Positions 20,172 to 28,348 of a DNA stretch of 64,000 nucleotides are shown here, one piece after another. Position 1 is the stretch's first letter; every line of letters starts with the position of its first letter. Made by a program: the position numbers and the translations under genes. Source of the DNA: Luteimonas suaedae (lineage in GTDB: Bacteria; Pseudomonadota; Gammaproteobacteria; Xanthomonadales; Xanthomonadaceae); contig NZ_VSSP01000003.1 of the NCBI RefSeq assembly GCF_008312895.1, forward strand, positions 290,646 to 354,645. Direction: 5' to 3'. Below the pieces are notes generated by a model that saw only the letters and a list, made by a program, of their open reading frames with translations, was not told the origin of the DNA and did not search any database.

Positions 20172-21304
20172 TGCGTCTTGCGCTGTTGCTGTGCATGGCT
20201 GTCGCCGCGATCCAGCCGGCATTCGCGTCGACGGCGGACGACAAGGTAGTCGCCTCGCTCGGCAAGCGCCTGTTTCCAGTGGTTGCGGCGATGGACCGGT
20301 CGCAGGCGAGTGCGGAAGTCCACTCGATGCTGGCCGCGCGCGGTCGCCGTCTTGCAGCGTGCGCGGATGATGCGGCTTGCAAGGTCGATGCGTCCATCTG
20401 GAACGAAAACGAGATCGCCTTGGTGTCGGAGAGGGCCGTGGTCGATCGACCGTCCGCCGAGGCCCGCGAGCGCCGGGATGCCGTCCGTCGCGAATTGTCG
20501 GGACTCAATGCCATTCTCGACGTCTACGGCAAGGGCGGCACACCGCGTTATCCGGAGATCGACGGCCCGATCGGGAAGAGGGACAGCCAGCGGCTCGCGG
20601 CCGACGTCGCCGTGGCCGCCGCCATCGGCGAGATCGGTGGTGACGAAGCGGTTGCCGCGTTCGACCCCAGCATCGGCCTGGCGCTGGCGCTCATCGACGT
20701 GAACCACCGCCTGGACGCCATCGCTTTCGAGCCGCTCGACGGCGGGCTCAATTCGGATGCCTTCCAGCACGCCCGGAAGCTGGACTGGTCACGCTATCAG
20801 TACACCTCGATCATCGTGCTCGGGGCGGGACCGGAAGATCTGCTGACGCCGCTGAGCGCGCGCGGCAAATTGCACGTCAAGGTCGCCGCCCAGCGCTACT
20901 TCGATGGCTTGGCGCCGTTCATCATCGTGAGCGGCGCGGCCGTGCACCCGCGCGAGACGCGGTTCGTCGAGGCCGTCGAAATGCGCCGTGCACTCATCGA
21001 ACGCTACGGGGTGCCCGCGCATGCGATCGTGATCGAACCTTACGCGCGGCATACGACGACCAACCTGCGCAACTCCGCGCGATTGCTGATGTCGATGAAG
21101 GCGCCGATGGATCGCGACGCGCTGGTTCTGAGCGACCCCCGGCACATCGACGCCGTGGAGAGCACCGAGTTCGTCGCACGCAACCAGCGCGAACTGGGTT
21201 ACCAGCCCGGCCGGGTCGGCGAGCGTCCCTCGCCCTTCGATATCCTCTTCCGCCCGTCCTCGGACTCCGCTCGGGTCGACCCGCTCGACCCGCTCGATCC
21301 TTGA
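20171..21304 (+). CDS. Exported YdcF/SanA/ElyC-like (DUF218) protein
   Basis: A 377-residue protein with a clear signal peptide (MRLALLLCMAVAAIQPAFAS). Residues ~30-210 are a helical region without a recognised domain. The DUF218 domain begins near 214: IIVLGAGPED, FIIVSGAAVHPRE, a helix with EAVEMRRALIERYGVP, IVIEPYARHTTTNLRNSARLL, then DALVLSDPRH. These residues match the conserved Gly, Glu and TxxN positions of the family, whose chemistry is poorly defined (linked to cell-envelope functions). The start overlaps the receptor stop (TAATG), so the pair is co-translated. The tail is a small DPLDPLDP repeat. An exported form with a long N-terminal extension, tied to a receptor, is unusual in my experience. 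Confidence 0.8.
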   Translation: MRLALLLCMAVAAIQPAFASTADDKVVASLGKRLFPVVAAMDRSQASAEVHSMLAARGRRLAACADDAACKVDASIWNENEIALVSERAVVDRPSAEARERRDAVRRELSGLNAILDVYGKGGTPRYPEIDGPIGKRDSQRLAADVAVAAAIGEIGGDEAVAAFDPSIGLALALIDVNHRLDAIAFEPLDGGLNSDAFQHARKLDWSRYQYTSIIVLGAGPEDLLTPLSARGKLHVKVAAQRYFDGLAPFIIVSGAAVHPRETRFVEAVEMRRALIERYGVPAHAIVIEPYARHTTTNLRNSARLLMSMKAPMDRDALVLSDPRHIDAVESTEFVARNQRELGYQPGRVGERPSPFDILFRPSSDSARVDPLDPLDP

Positions 21305-21572
21305 ACCTTCGGAAGCCGTACATGTGGAAGATGCGGACTGCAGTTTCTTTCCGGCTTTTCCCCTGTCGCCGCGCTCTCGCGCAGACGATGCAAGCTTCGC
21401 GCCCAGAGAACTTTGGCTCGCGAGCGACGCCGCTGAGCAAGAACCACCTCAGGAAAGGACACCACCTCGACGAACTCTGCGACTTCGTTGGATCGCCAAC
21501 TGTTGCCCACCAATCTTCGAAAGACTAATGCAGCACATTGAGCCATGGGAATTCCATGGCGCAGCGCAGAAA

Positions 21573-22535
21573 TTACGACTCGCGGCCAGCCCAACTTTCG
21601 CGGGTCTGCTCTGATTCGGATCCGGAATTCAGACGAGCGGCCAATGCATCGGCTTGTTCGGTGAACTTGCGCGGATTCGCTTTCCGCAGCTGTTCCAGGT
21701 TATGCATTTTCCAGCGAATGCCTGGCAGCTGATCGAGATGTCCGATGTCCAGCCGTGTCCATTCCGGCTCGCCGGCCGCAAGCGAAAGCAGGAACTGACG
21801 CTCGTTCCCGTCGAGTCCCTGCTGCAGTTCGCGCAACATGCGCTCGCGCGCCGCGAGCAATGCATCCAGCGGCACCGGCTCGACGGTCATGCCCTGGAAT
21901 CCGTGCGCGTAATCGCCGCGCACGTCGCGCAGGGACGGAAACAACACCTCGTGGATCGGCCTGTTGTGGCTGGCCAGATAGACCACGAACGCGCGGCGGA
22001 TTCCGGGCGTGATCCCCTCGTGTGCAAAGAGCTGCAACACGTCGAACAGGTCGCGCGGATGCTGCCGGTCCATTGCGGCCACCAGCTTGCCGCCGTACAT
22101 ATCCTCCAGCGACACCACCGGAATCTCCAGGTCGGCCAGCAGTGTCTCGCGTGCACTGGGCATCAGCGAGGCGCGTTGCACCGGTCGCACGGTACCGCGC
22201 AGTACGAAGTTGACCTCGATCTTCACCTCGATATCGCCGCGGCGCACCAGGAGCTTGGTCTCGGCGGCACCGCTGCCGAGGACGTGCGTCCTGAACCCGC
22301 GCGCGTTCAATCGTTCCTCGGCCTGACGAAGTGCTTCACCAATGCGTGCGAGTGCCGGCTCACGCGGCACCGTGTAGTCGGGGAAGACAAGGTCGAGATC
22401 GACCGACAGACGCGGCATGTCGCGGGCGAAGAGATTGATGGCCGTGCCGCCCTTCAACGCGAACGTCTCGTCCGCGAACACCAGCGGCGCGACCTGCGTC
22501 AACAGGCGCGCGGTCTCGAGGTAGATGCGGTTCAT
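21573..22535 (-). CDS. abiEii: AbiEii-type nucleotidyltransferase toxin (type IV toxin-antitoxin)
   Basis: A 320-residue protein of the nucleotidyltransferase fold. It opens with helices and FALKGGTAINLFARDMPRLSVDLDLVF near residues 25-50, which holds the GG/GS and the catalytic D-x-D of the family. LLVRRGDIEVKIEVNFVLRG supplies the third acidic strand, and EDMYGGKLVAAMDRQHPRDLFDV near residue 145 is the KxxA..R..RDxxDL motif characteristic of AbiEii. Known homologues modify tRNA or GTP-dependent targets and stop growth until antitoxin acts, and some give phage resistance. The start at 22535 overlaps the antitoxin stop by four bases. All key residues look intact. Confidence 0.88.
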   Translation of the reverse strand: MNRIYLETARLLTQVAPLVFADETFALKGGTAINLFARDMPRLSVDLDLVFPDYTVPREPALARIGEALRQAEERLNARGFRTHVLGSGAAETKLLVRRGDIEVKIEVNFVLRGTVRPVQRASLMPSARETLLADLEIPVVSLEDMYGGKLVAAMDRQHPRDLFDVLQLFAHEGITPGIRRAFVVYLASHNRPIHEVLFPSLRDVRGDYAHGFQGMTVEPVPLDALLAARERMLRELQQGLDGNERQFLLSLAAGEPEWTRLDIGHLDQLPGIRWKMHNLEQLRKANPRKFTEQADALAARLNSGSESEQTRESWAGRES

Positions 22536-23269
22536 GGCTTGAGCACCAGCAGGCCATCGTCCGAACTGGACACCCAAGGCCGGTCGCTGCCGGTCGGCAG
22601 CGTGCCCGGGTCGAGCTTGGCGGCCCACGGCAGGGACAGCTCGCGCCCGAGTTGCAGACATAACCGCACGGTCTTGACGCTGGTGCAACGCTGCAGCAGT
22701 TCGCGCAGCACGTCGGCGCGTAACCCGTAGGTACTTTCGGTCAGTTCGCGGGCCTCCTGCAATGGCTGGCGCACGCCGACCTCGCTCAGTAGTTCCAGCA
22801 GCGCCCGCTCCGGTGCCGAAACCTGCGGCGCTCCACTACGCTGCTCGAACGGCCCTACATGCAGCATGGCGGTCGGGCGTTCGTCGAAAAGCCGCTTGCG
22901 GTGATACGCCGCTGGGAAACGCGAGACGAACCAGTCCGGCAACTTGCCGGCCGCCCAACCGTACAGGGCCAGGACCGGCCGCTCGGACAGGTAGTGGCGC
23001 ACCCCGTACCAGTCGAGCGCCGACTTGCCGCCAACGTGCAGCCCCGTGAGCCTGCGCTGCAACAGCAGCAGACTGGGATGCAAAGCCAAGGTGTCGTTGG
23101 GCCGGCAGAACACACCGCGCGCCAGGCGCATCAGCCATCCGGCTCGCACGTAGTGGACGGCCAGGTCGGCAGACACTCCCAGCGCCGCCAAGTCTTCCGA
23201 AGTCAAAGGAGCGCCAGACGGCCAACTGGCCAAGAGCTTGCTTAATTTATTTCGTTTAATCGTATTCAC
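22532..23269 (-). CDS. abiEi: AbiEi-type antitoxin and repressor
   Basis: A protein of 245 residues if read from the GTG at 23269. Residues 1-60 form a winged-helix domain (KLLASWPSGAPLTSEDLAALGVSADLAVHYVRAGWLMRLARGVF), followed by the AbiEi C-terminal domain (TGLHVGGKSALDWYGVRHYLSERP, APERALLELLSEV). AbiEi proteins repress their own operon and neutralise AbiEii. The GTG start gives the usual short tail before the winged helix; an ATG at 23335 would add 22 residues through an A/T-rich stretch. No strong ribosome site supports either. The gene ends inside the toxin start (ATGA). Confidence 0.82.
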   Translation of the reverse strand: MNTIKRNKLSKLLASWPSGAPLTSEDLAALGVSADLAVHYVRAGWLMRLARGVFCRPNDTLALHPSLLLLQRRLTGLHVGGKSALDWYGVRHYLSERPVLALYGWAAGKLPDWFVSRFPAAYHRKRLFDERPTAMLHVGPFEQRSGAPQVSAPERALLELLSEVGVRQPLQEARELTESTYGLRADVLRELLQRCTSVKTVRLCLQLGRELSLPWAAKLDPGTLPTGSDRPWVSSSDDGLLVLKP

Positions 23270-23590
23270 ACTACGATTAGTAGCACTTTTTTTAAGAAAA
23301 AACCAACTTTGAAGCGTACCCGCCAATCGCAGCATAACTACGATTATTTTCTCTTTTTTAAATATTTGCCGGCTAAGGGGTTACCGCAAGCACGGCTCAG
23401 CGGAACGTTGTAATGACCCAGTCGATTCAGCTGACTGGATGAAAGCCTGAACTACACCCGGGTAGATGAATAGGGCTATGAGCTGCTCTTTAGATTTAGT
23501 AAATTCTATTGCATAGCTAGGCAATCTGAGATAACCTCGATTTCCAGAATAGCCAGGTGATTTACTAAAGTATCCCACTAGGAGTCAGCG
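23270..23590. promoter_or_regulatory. A/T-rich divergent control region of abiE and the XRE gene
   Basis: About 320 bases that are clearly richer in A/T than their neighbours. The decamer ACTACGATTA occurs twice in the same orientation, at 23270-23279 and 23337-23346. Each copy abuts one of the two possible antitoxin starts, as expected for autorepression sites of AbiEi. The stretch between them holds T- and A-runs suited to promoters. Further right nothing was recognised apart from a weak GGAGTCAGCG before the ATG at 23591. Confidence 0.5.
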
Positions 23591-24580
23591 ATGGATAGCG
23601 AAGCGTTAGTTCAATTGGCATTGAATGCCTTGTCCTGCAATCAAAAGGAACTTGGCCTTCGCCTCGGGGTGTCGCCAACGCAGATCAGTAAATGGAAGAA
23701 AGGCGAGCACATGTCATTGGACATGGCAGAAAAGCTGCGTGAACTCGCCAACATTGGTGACAGAGATCCTCAGTTCGTGATCTGGGCTGGTTCCCTGACG
23801 GAGGCAGACAAATGGGAGCGTTTGATCCGATACCTCGCCGAACGGGCCTACGAGGGCGGAGAGACTGGGTACAACACCTACCCTCTCGGCGATGAGGAAG
23901 GCCAGCGAGAGCTACTGTGCTGGTCGACATTTCATACGCTCATAGAGATGGGGGTGACCATTCCGGAACGATTTCCTGAAGAGCTAGATGTCGAGTACGA
24001 ACTAGATGATGAAGACGAGGACACGATCCAAGACCACGAAAGCAGGGTCTCCGTCATCATCGAGAACAACCCATACTCGAGCACGATCGACAAGCTGTAC
24101 CACTCGCTCAATAACGTCTATGGTTTCTATGCAGCCTACATGTCCGAACTGTTCTATGACGAAGAACTCGACTTGATGGGTACTCCAGCTGAGAACATCG
24201 AACCATGCTTGATGTCGCTGGCGGCATGCAAAATCGAGGTGGACACGCAGTTCGCACCGAACTTCGCTAGGTTCCGCGCACGAGTCAAGAAGGAGTACAA
24301 GGAATGGATCGACATTGCCAAAGACATGGCTTTCCGCGCTGGCGTGCCATTGAGGGCGGAACTGTTAGACCTCGTCTACGACTCCGACGATTCCCTTGGT
24401 CATGAAGCCGAAGCCGAAAGTCTCGGATTCAATGCGTCGCGCATACATCCGGATGTATACATGAACGAGTTGCTGGTCGGCATGCGGATCATTCATCAAG
24501 TCTTGCCGGCAATCATGAAAAAGCTGGGCGTTTATGAAGAGTTCGAACTGGATACCACCAAACTTCGCCTGGGCGATTGA
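23591..24580 (+). CDS. XRE-type helix-turn-helix protein of unknown role
   Basis: A 329-residue protein. Residues ~16-50 form an HTH (NQKELGLRLGVSPTQISKWKKGEHMSLDMAEKL cut at the usual helix positions). The remaining 270 residues are acidic and unrecognised, with a DDEDEDTIQD patch near residue 140 and a helical C-terminus (LLVGMRIIHQVLPAIMKKLG). Codon use is visibly poorer in G/C than the surrounding core genes, a sign of recent transfer. It is divergent from the AbiE pair and could regulate it or be an independent defence-island gene. No enzyme motif was found in the C-terminal part. Confidence 0.75.
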   Translation: MDSEALVQLALNALSCNQKELGLRLGVSPTQISKWKKGEHMSLDMAEKLRELANIGDRDPQFVIWAGSLTEADKWERLIRYLAERAYEGGETGYNTYPLGDEEGQRELLCWSTFHTLIEMGVTIPERFPEELDVEYELDDEDEDTIQDHESRVSVIIENNPYSSTIDKLYHSLNNVYGFYAAYMSELFYDEELDLMGTPAENIEPCLMSLAACKIEVDTQFAPNFARFRARVKKEYKEWIDIAKDMAFRAGVPLRAELLDLVYDSDDSLGHEAEAESLGFNASRIHPDVYMNELLVGMRIIHQVLPAIMKKLGVYEEFELDTTKLRLGD

Positions 24581-24824
24581 CCCCTGCTTCTGGTTTCATT
24601 CGGCGCGAGGGCAGCGCTGAGCGCAGTTGCGCCATTGGCGCCAATGAGTTGCCCAAAGCCATCTACAGAAGCTTGGTCGATTTAGGGGAAGTCCCCACCA
24701 CTCAGATGCCGTATGGCCAATCTTGATCGTACGGTCAATCTTGATGATGCCCGGGAAATTTGGCTAAGAACAGTCAAATCTCCCTGTACCGCACATCACA
24801 CTAATGTGCACTCGGGTCGTCTGA

Positions 24825-24995
24825 ATGGAAGGAGTGGAGTTCCCGCTAGTCGAGGACGAGCCTGCCCTGGTCAACGGCGATCTCGCGATCACGTCGCGCC
24901 GACTGCCCAACGGCGACGTTCCGGTGGAGGTGGCCCGCCGCCAACGTGACGGAACCTGGCGCTGGGTGCTGGACAACGCGAACGTGCTCAGTTGA
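24825..24995 (+). pseudogene. C-terminal fragment of a DUF4440/YybH-type protein
   Basis: An open stretch of 56 codons ends in TGA at 24993-24995. Its product (EFPLVEDEPALVNGDLAITS..., then VEVARRQRDGTWRWVLDNANVL) matches the last third of NTF2-like DUF4440 proteins, where GDLALTS and V.RRQ.DG.WRWVID are conserved. The first two thirds are absent upstream in all frames, so this is most likely a remnant, though an ATG with GGAG-like bases is present. Confidence 0.6.
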
Positions 24996-25002
24996 AAGAG
25001 AT

Positions 25003-25162
25003 CGGCAAGCCGCGCTCAAGGGCCACTTGGCCGTGGCTCCGGCAGCTTGATGAATCTCGGGCGCATCGAAATCGGCCAGGCGAACCTCGATCCACTCACT
25101 AGTCGCCGTCGCCTACGTACCGGCCCATGCCGGAGAACCGCACACCGGCCTGGCCTGGCAGA
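25003..25162 (-). pseudogene. Remnant of a staphylococcal-nuclease family gene
   Basis: Read on the minus strand, one frame gives PGQAGVRFSGMGRYVGDGD followed by a TAG. Shifting frame gives SEWIEVRLADFDAPEIHQ and AKWPL. Together they are the first two conserved blocks of thermonuclease-like proteins (YVGDGD, then WIEVRLADFDAPE), with about ten residues lost between and the rest of the protein missing. Both blocks are in the right order and spacing, so chance is unlikely. Limits are approximate. Confidence 0.6.
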
Positions 25163-25284
25163 GGTGCGCGCCTAGATTCAGGGTTAGCAGTCTCTTCAGG
25201 TTCTCCATAGAGCCCGATCTCGCTTCGACGGCATATCGACTCCCAACAGAGCCCGCGCGGCGCGAACGTGCTCGGTAGTGACGA

Positions 25285-25919
25285 TTACTGCGCGGCTGGG
25301 GCAGCGCCCCGCCGCTTCATCTGATACTCCGCCTGCAACCTCCAGGTCTTGCCGCCATCGCTGGACGCCTCATCGCGCCAGACGAAGGAATCGGGCCGGA
25401 TGTCATTGGCTGACCACCGCGATTGCCCGCTGCCGAAATCCTCGGTTTCGAGCACGAACCGGTCGTGTCCCACCGGGCCGCCCGTAAACCTGGCGACTGA
25501 ACCGTGTTCCGGATCGACGAAGGCCGAGCGCCACGCTCGCGACTTCGGATCGAGCCAGTGCAGGTTCGTGTAGACCTCCCGATCCTTGCGTGTCCCGGAA
25601 GGATCGACGATCCAGAGAATCTGGATGGCGCGCCCGTCCATGACCCATCCGACGATGAATTCACCTGTGCGGTGAGTCGTCTCGCCGTCCTTCGCGAAGT
25701 GGGTGTATTCGACATCCCACGTTCCGACGAGGCGGCCGACGACCTCCGCCTGATCGCCCAATGAGGGATGCGGGCCGGTAGCGTCGAGTTCGGTCACCAG
25801 ACCGAGGCGTGGATCGGTGGCAGGCGCGCGCCGTCCTGCCCGGTTGCCGCCACGCGGCTGCAAGCGCCCAGCGAAGACAACAAGGCTGCAGCCACCAGCC
25901 ACACTGCATGCTTCTTCAT
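25285..25919 (-). pseudogene. Frameshifted lipoprotein gene (DUF1579-like)
   Basis: The ATG at 25919 begins a clear lipoprotein signal (MKKHAVWLVAAALLSSLGAC, lipobox LGAC). That frame stops at a TGA about 42 codons later. The adjacent frame then carries the mature domain (LGDQAEVVGRLVGTWDVEYTHFAKDG..., ending MKRRGAAPAAQ). The switch lies near 25830-25855. The domain has the G.W.V.Y start and the W..SFVWR.E.S.DGG.TW end of DUF1579-type proteins. One lost or gained base explains it. A sequencing error cannot be excluded, but neighbouring remnants favour true decay. Confidence 0.65.
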
Positions 25920-26245
25920 GTCAGTAGTCCCGTTTCCGAAATTCGGAGAGTCAGTGTAGGTGCGAACGACGCACGGACCGAGACCGCTTGCTGCACCGGA
26001 ATGGCGACTCGCTGCATGACCGTTGCAGCTCCTCCTTCCGGCCATCGTCGAGATGCGCCTGGCTCATGGACGTCTCGGCACTCAGGCTTGAGATCCGAAG
26101 GATTGCCGCTTCTCGGCGGTGCCGCTGGATTTCCGCGTTGAATGGGTGCAACAACCCGCGACACGATGCGACGGGTGTGCCCGGATGGAATCCCGCAACT
26201 CGACGAGCCGATTTCCGTGACGGCGTTTCCCTCGCGCGAAACGTC
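25920..26245. other. Gap before the second TonB receptor
   Basis: 326 bases between the broken lipoprotein gene and the receptor stop. Open frames here are antisense extensions only. No repeat, hairpin or promoter stood out. Confidence 0.5.
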
Positions 26246-28213
26246 CTAATCATTTGCGCCAAGGGCGACCGTGAGCACCGCCCGCACGGTGCGCGACGGG
26301 ACGGGCGAAAGGAGCCCGGACGACGCGACCAGATAACCCTCTTCGCCGAGGAGGTTCGAGCCCAGGATGCGCAGGTCGGCCCGGCGGCCGCCGAGCATGA
26401 AGCCATGGCGCAGGCCCAGACTCAGTGTCGTCACGGCCGGCGCCTTGAAGCTGTTCGCCGTGTCGGCCCAGCGCTCGCCCATGTAGCTGACCGTGGCATC
26501 CAGCGACCAGTCTCTTCCGAACCGGCGCACGATGGTGGCGTTTGCGACGCGCTGGGAGACGCCCACGTCATGCGAACCGACCAGGCCGGCATCCACCAGC
26601 GTGCCTGTGAGTTCGGACTCGAAGGCGACGACGCCCGCCAGGATGCTGGTCTCGGGAGTGAGCTCCCCCGCGATCGAGGCCTCGAAGCCGCGATGGCGGA
26701 CCTCTCCGACGACGCCGAACGTACCGTCGAGACGAAATCCCTGGCTGGGCTTCGAAACGTCGAAGAGCGCAGCGATCAGGGTCAGCCGCGGGGAAAGGGC
26801 GTAGCGCGCGCCCAATTCGAGTTGCTCCGCCTCCACCGGTGGCAGGACTTCCTCGCGGTTGATCGCGGACGCGGGCGCCGATCCGCTTTCTTCCAGCCCC
26901 GTCACCCAGCTCCCGAACACCGCGGCGCGGTCGGTCAGGTTGACGACGGCGGAAGCGTTGTAGTGCGTCGTCTCGCTGAGGCGCTCGCTCGTCGCGCCGG
27001 ACGTCGAGAGCACCGTCTTGTGATAGCGCGTCCGGTGCGCCGCGAGGCGCAGCTGGATCCGGTCGCGCCAGGCGAGGCCATAGCCTGCCGAGGCGGTAGT
27101 TTGCGTAACGGTGTCTTCGCCGCGCGTGCCGGACCATGGGCGTTCCGGCACATCCGGCGGGTCGCCGGTGACGAGGTCGAAAGCGCCCAGCGGAATGGCG
27201 AGGCTGGAGGCGAGCTCGGTGGTGGTGTGCCGGCCGCGCAGCGACAGCGCGATGTGGTTTCCGAAATCGCCCGTATCGAATGCGCGCCCCAGCCGGATCT
27301 CGCCGGTATTCGAGACCCGGTAGTCGCGCCTCGGGGTCCGCAGCGTGGTGGCGGTAGCGTTCCCCTGCGCGTCCGATGAGATCAGCGTGTTGTCCGCATT
27401 GTCGAGGGAGAAGATCGAGCGGAAGGCGGATGCGTCGACGGTGAAACCGCGGAGCTCGCCGCGGTAGAGGAGGCCAAGGTTGGTGGTCGTGGCAACGGTC
27501 CGCGCCCAGTCCGGCGAATACTGGTGCAGCTTGCGCAGGTTCGGCGGGATCGCCCCTGTGGTCGGGATGACCGCATAGTCGCCGTCATATTCGCGGTCAT
27601 TGACCGATCCGAACACCCGCAGCCGGTGACCGGGCGCGACGTTCCAGCCGACCACGGCGCCGCCATTGATGCCCGAGCCGCGATAGCCTTGCGCGAGATG
27701 CCACACGGGGCGCCACGCGACGCCGCCGGCGAGGCTGAACGCCCCTGCACGCCACGAAACGTCACCCTGGACCACGCGCGTGCCGAAGTCGCGAAAGCCC
27801 ACGCCTACCCGCAGCTCGTTCGTCGGCCCGGCCTCGCGCAACCGATAATTCACCACGCCCGAGGGCGCAGGGTAGGGGAGGCGCGCGGCGTTCACTCCGA
27901 CGCGCACGCTCACGCCCGCCAGAATCGTGTCGTCCAGTCCTTGGGCACGACTGAAGTAGGCGTCGTCGATACGATAGGCGCCGCTGTCATTGAGATCGAA
28001 GCCGCGCACCTGACTCTCGGTATAGAGACCCGATTGCTCGATCCCGGCACGCTCGCCGAACGCGTCCGCAGCGCTGGCGACGGCGTTGTCCTGGGCAGCC
28101 GCCGGCGCGGTGGCGGCAAGTGTCAGAACGATCCCTCCGAGCCGTGACAGGGGCGCGATGGCACCAGCGCGCACGGGGAACCGTGAAAACAACCAGGGGC
28201 GCGTGCCGTGCAT
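26246..28213 (-). CDS. TonB-dependent receptor (siderophore-type)
   Basis: A 655-residue outer membrane receptor with an N-terminal signal region (VLTLAATAPAAAQD). The plug is short and divergent: ESQVRGFDLNDSGAYRIDDAYFSRAQGLDDTILAGVSVRVGVNAA, then SGVVNYRLREAGP in place of the usual GAVNI. The barrel has family strands such as QLELGARYAL, LFDVSKPSQGF, VRHRGFEASIAGELTP and the late SLGLRHGFMLGGRRADLRILGSNLLGEEGYL. It ends TVALGAND rather than in an aromatic residue, which is unusual. It is divergent from the LytS/LytTR pair with 135 bases between, so they may be functionally linked. The ligand is unknown. Confidence 0.85.
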   Translation of the reverse strand: MHGTRPWLFSRFPVRAGAIAPLSRLGGIVLTLAATAPAAAQDNAVASAADAFGERAGIEQSGLYTESQVRGFDLNDSGAYRIDDAYFSRAQGLDDTILAGVSVRVGVNAARLPYPAPSGVVNYRLREAGPTNELRVGVGFRDFGTRVVQGDVSWRAGAFSLAGGVAWRPVWHLAQGYRGSGINGGAVVGWNVAPGHRLRVFGSVNDREYDGDYAVIPTTGAIPPNLRKLHQYSPDWARTVATTTNLGLLYRGELRGFTVDASAFRSIFSLDNADNTLISSDAQGNATATTLRTPRRDYRVSNTGEIRLGRAFDTGDFGNHIALSLRGRHTTTELASSLAIPLGAFDLVTGDPPDVPERPWSGTRGEDTVTQTTASAGYGLAWRDRIQLRLAAHRTRYHKTVLSTSGATSERLSETTHYNASAVVNLTDRAAVFGSWVTGLEESGSAPASAINREEVLPPVEAEQLELGARYALSPRLTLIAALFDVSKPSQGFRLDGTFGVVGEVRHRGFEASIAGELTPETSILAGVVAFESELTGTLVDAGLVGSHDVGVSQRVANATIVRRFGRDWSLDATVSYMGERWADTANSFKAPAVTTLSLGLRHGFMLGGRRADLRILGSNLLGEEGYLVASSGLLSPVPSRTVRAVLTVALGAND

Positions 28214-28348
28214 GAAGTGCTTCCTCTCGCCATTGCCGCACCCAGCCTAGGGGCGCCGATCGCGCAGGCGAAGGCAGCTCGCTGCAGCCATCCGGCGTTT
28301 CGCTGCATCGATGCGTGCCTTCTGTTTGCTTGGACTAATATCGCCGGC

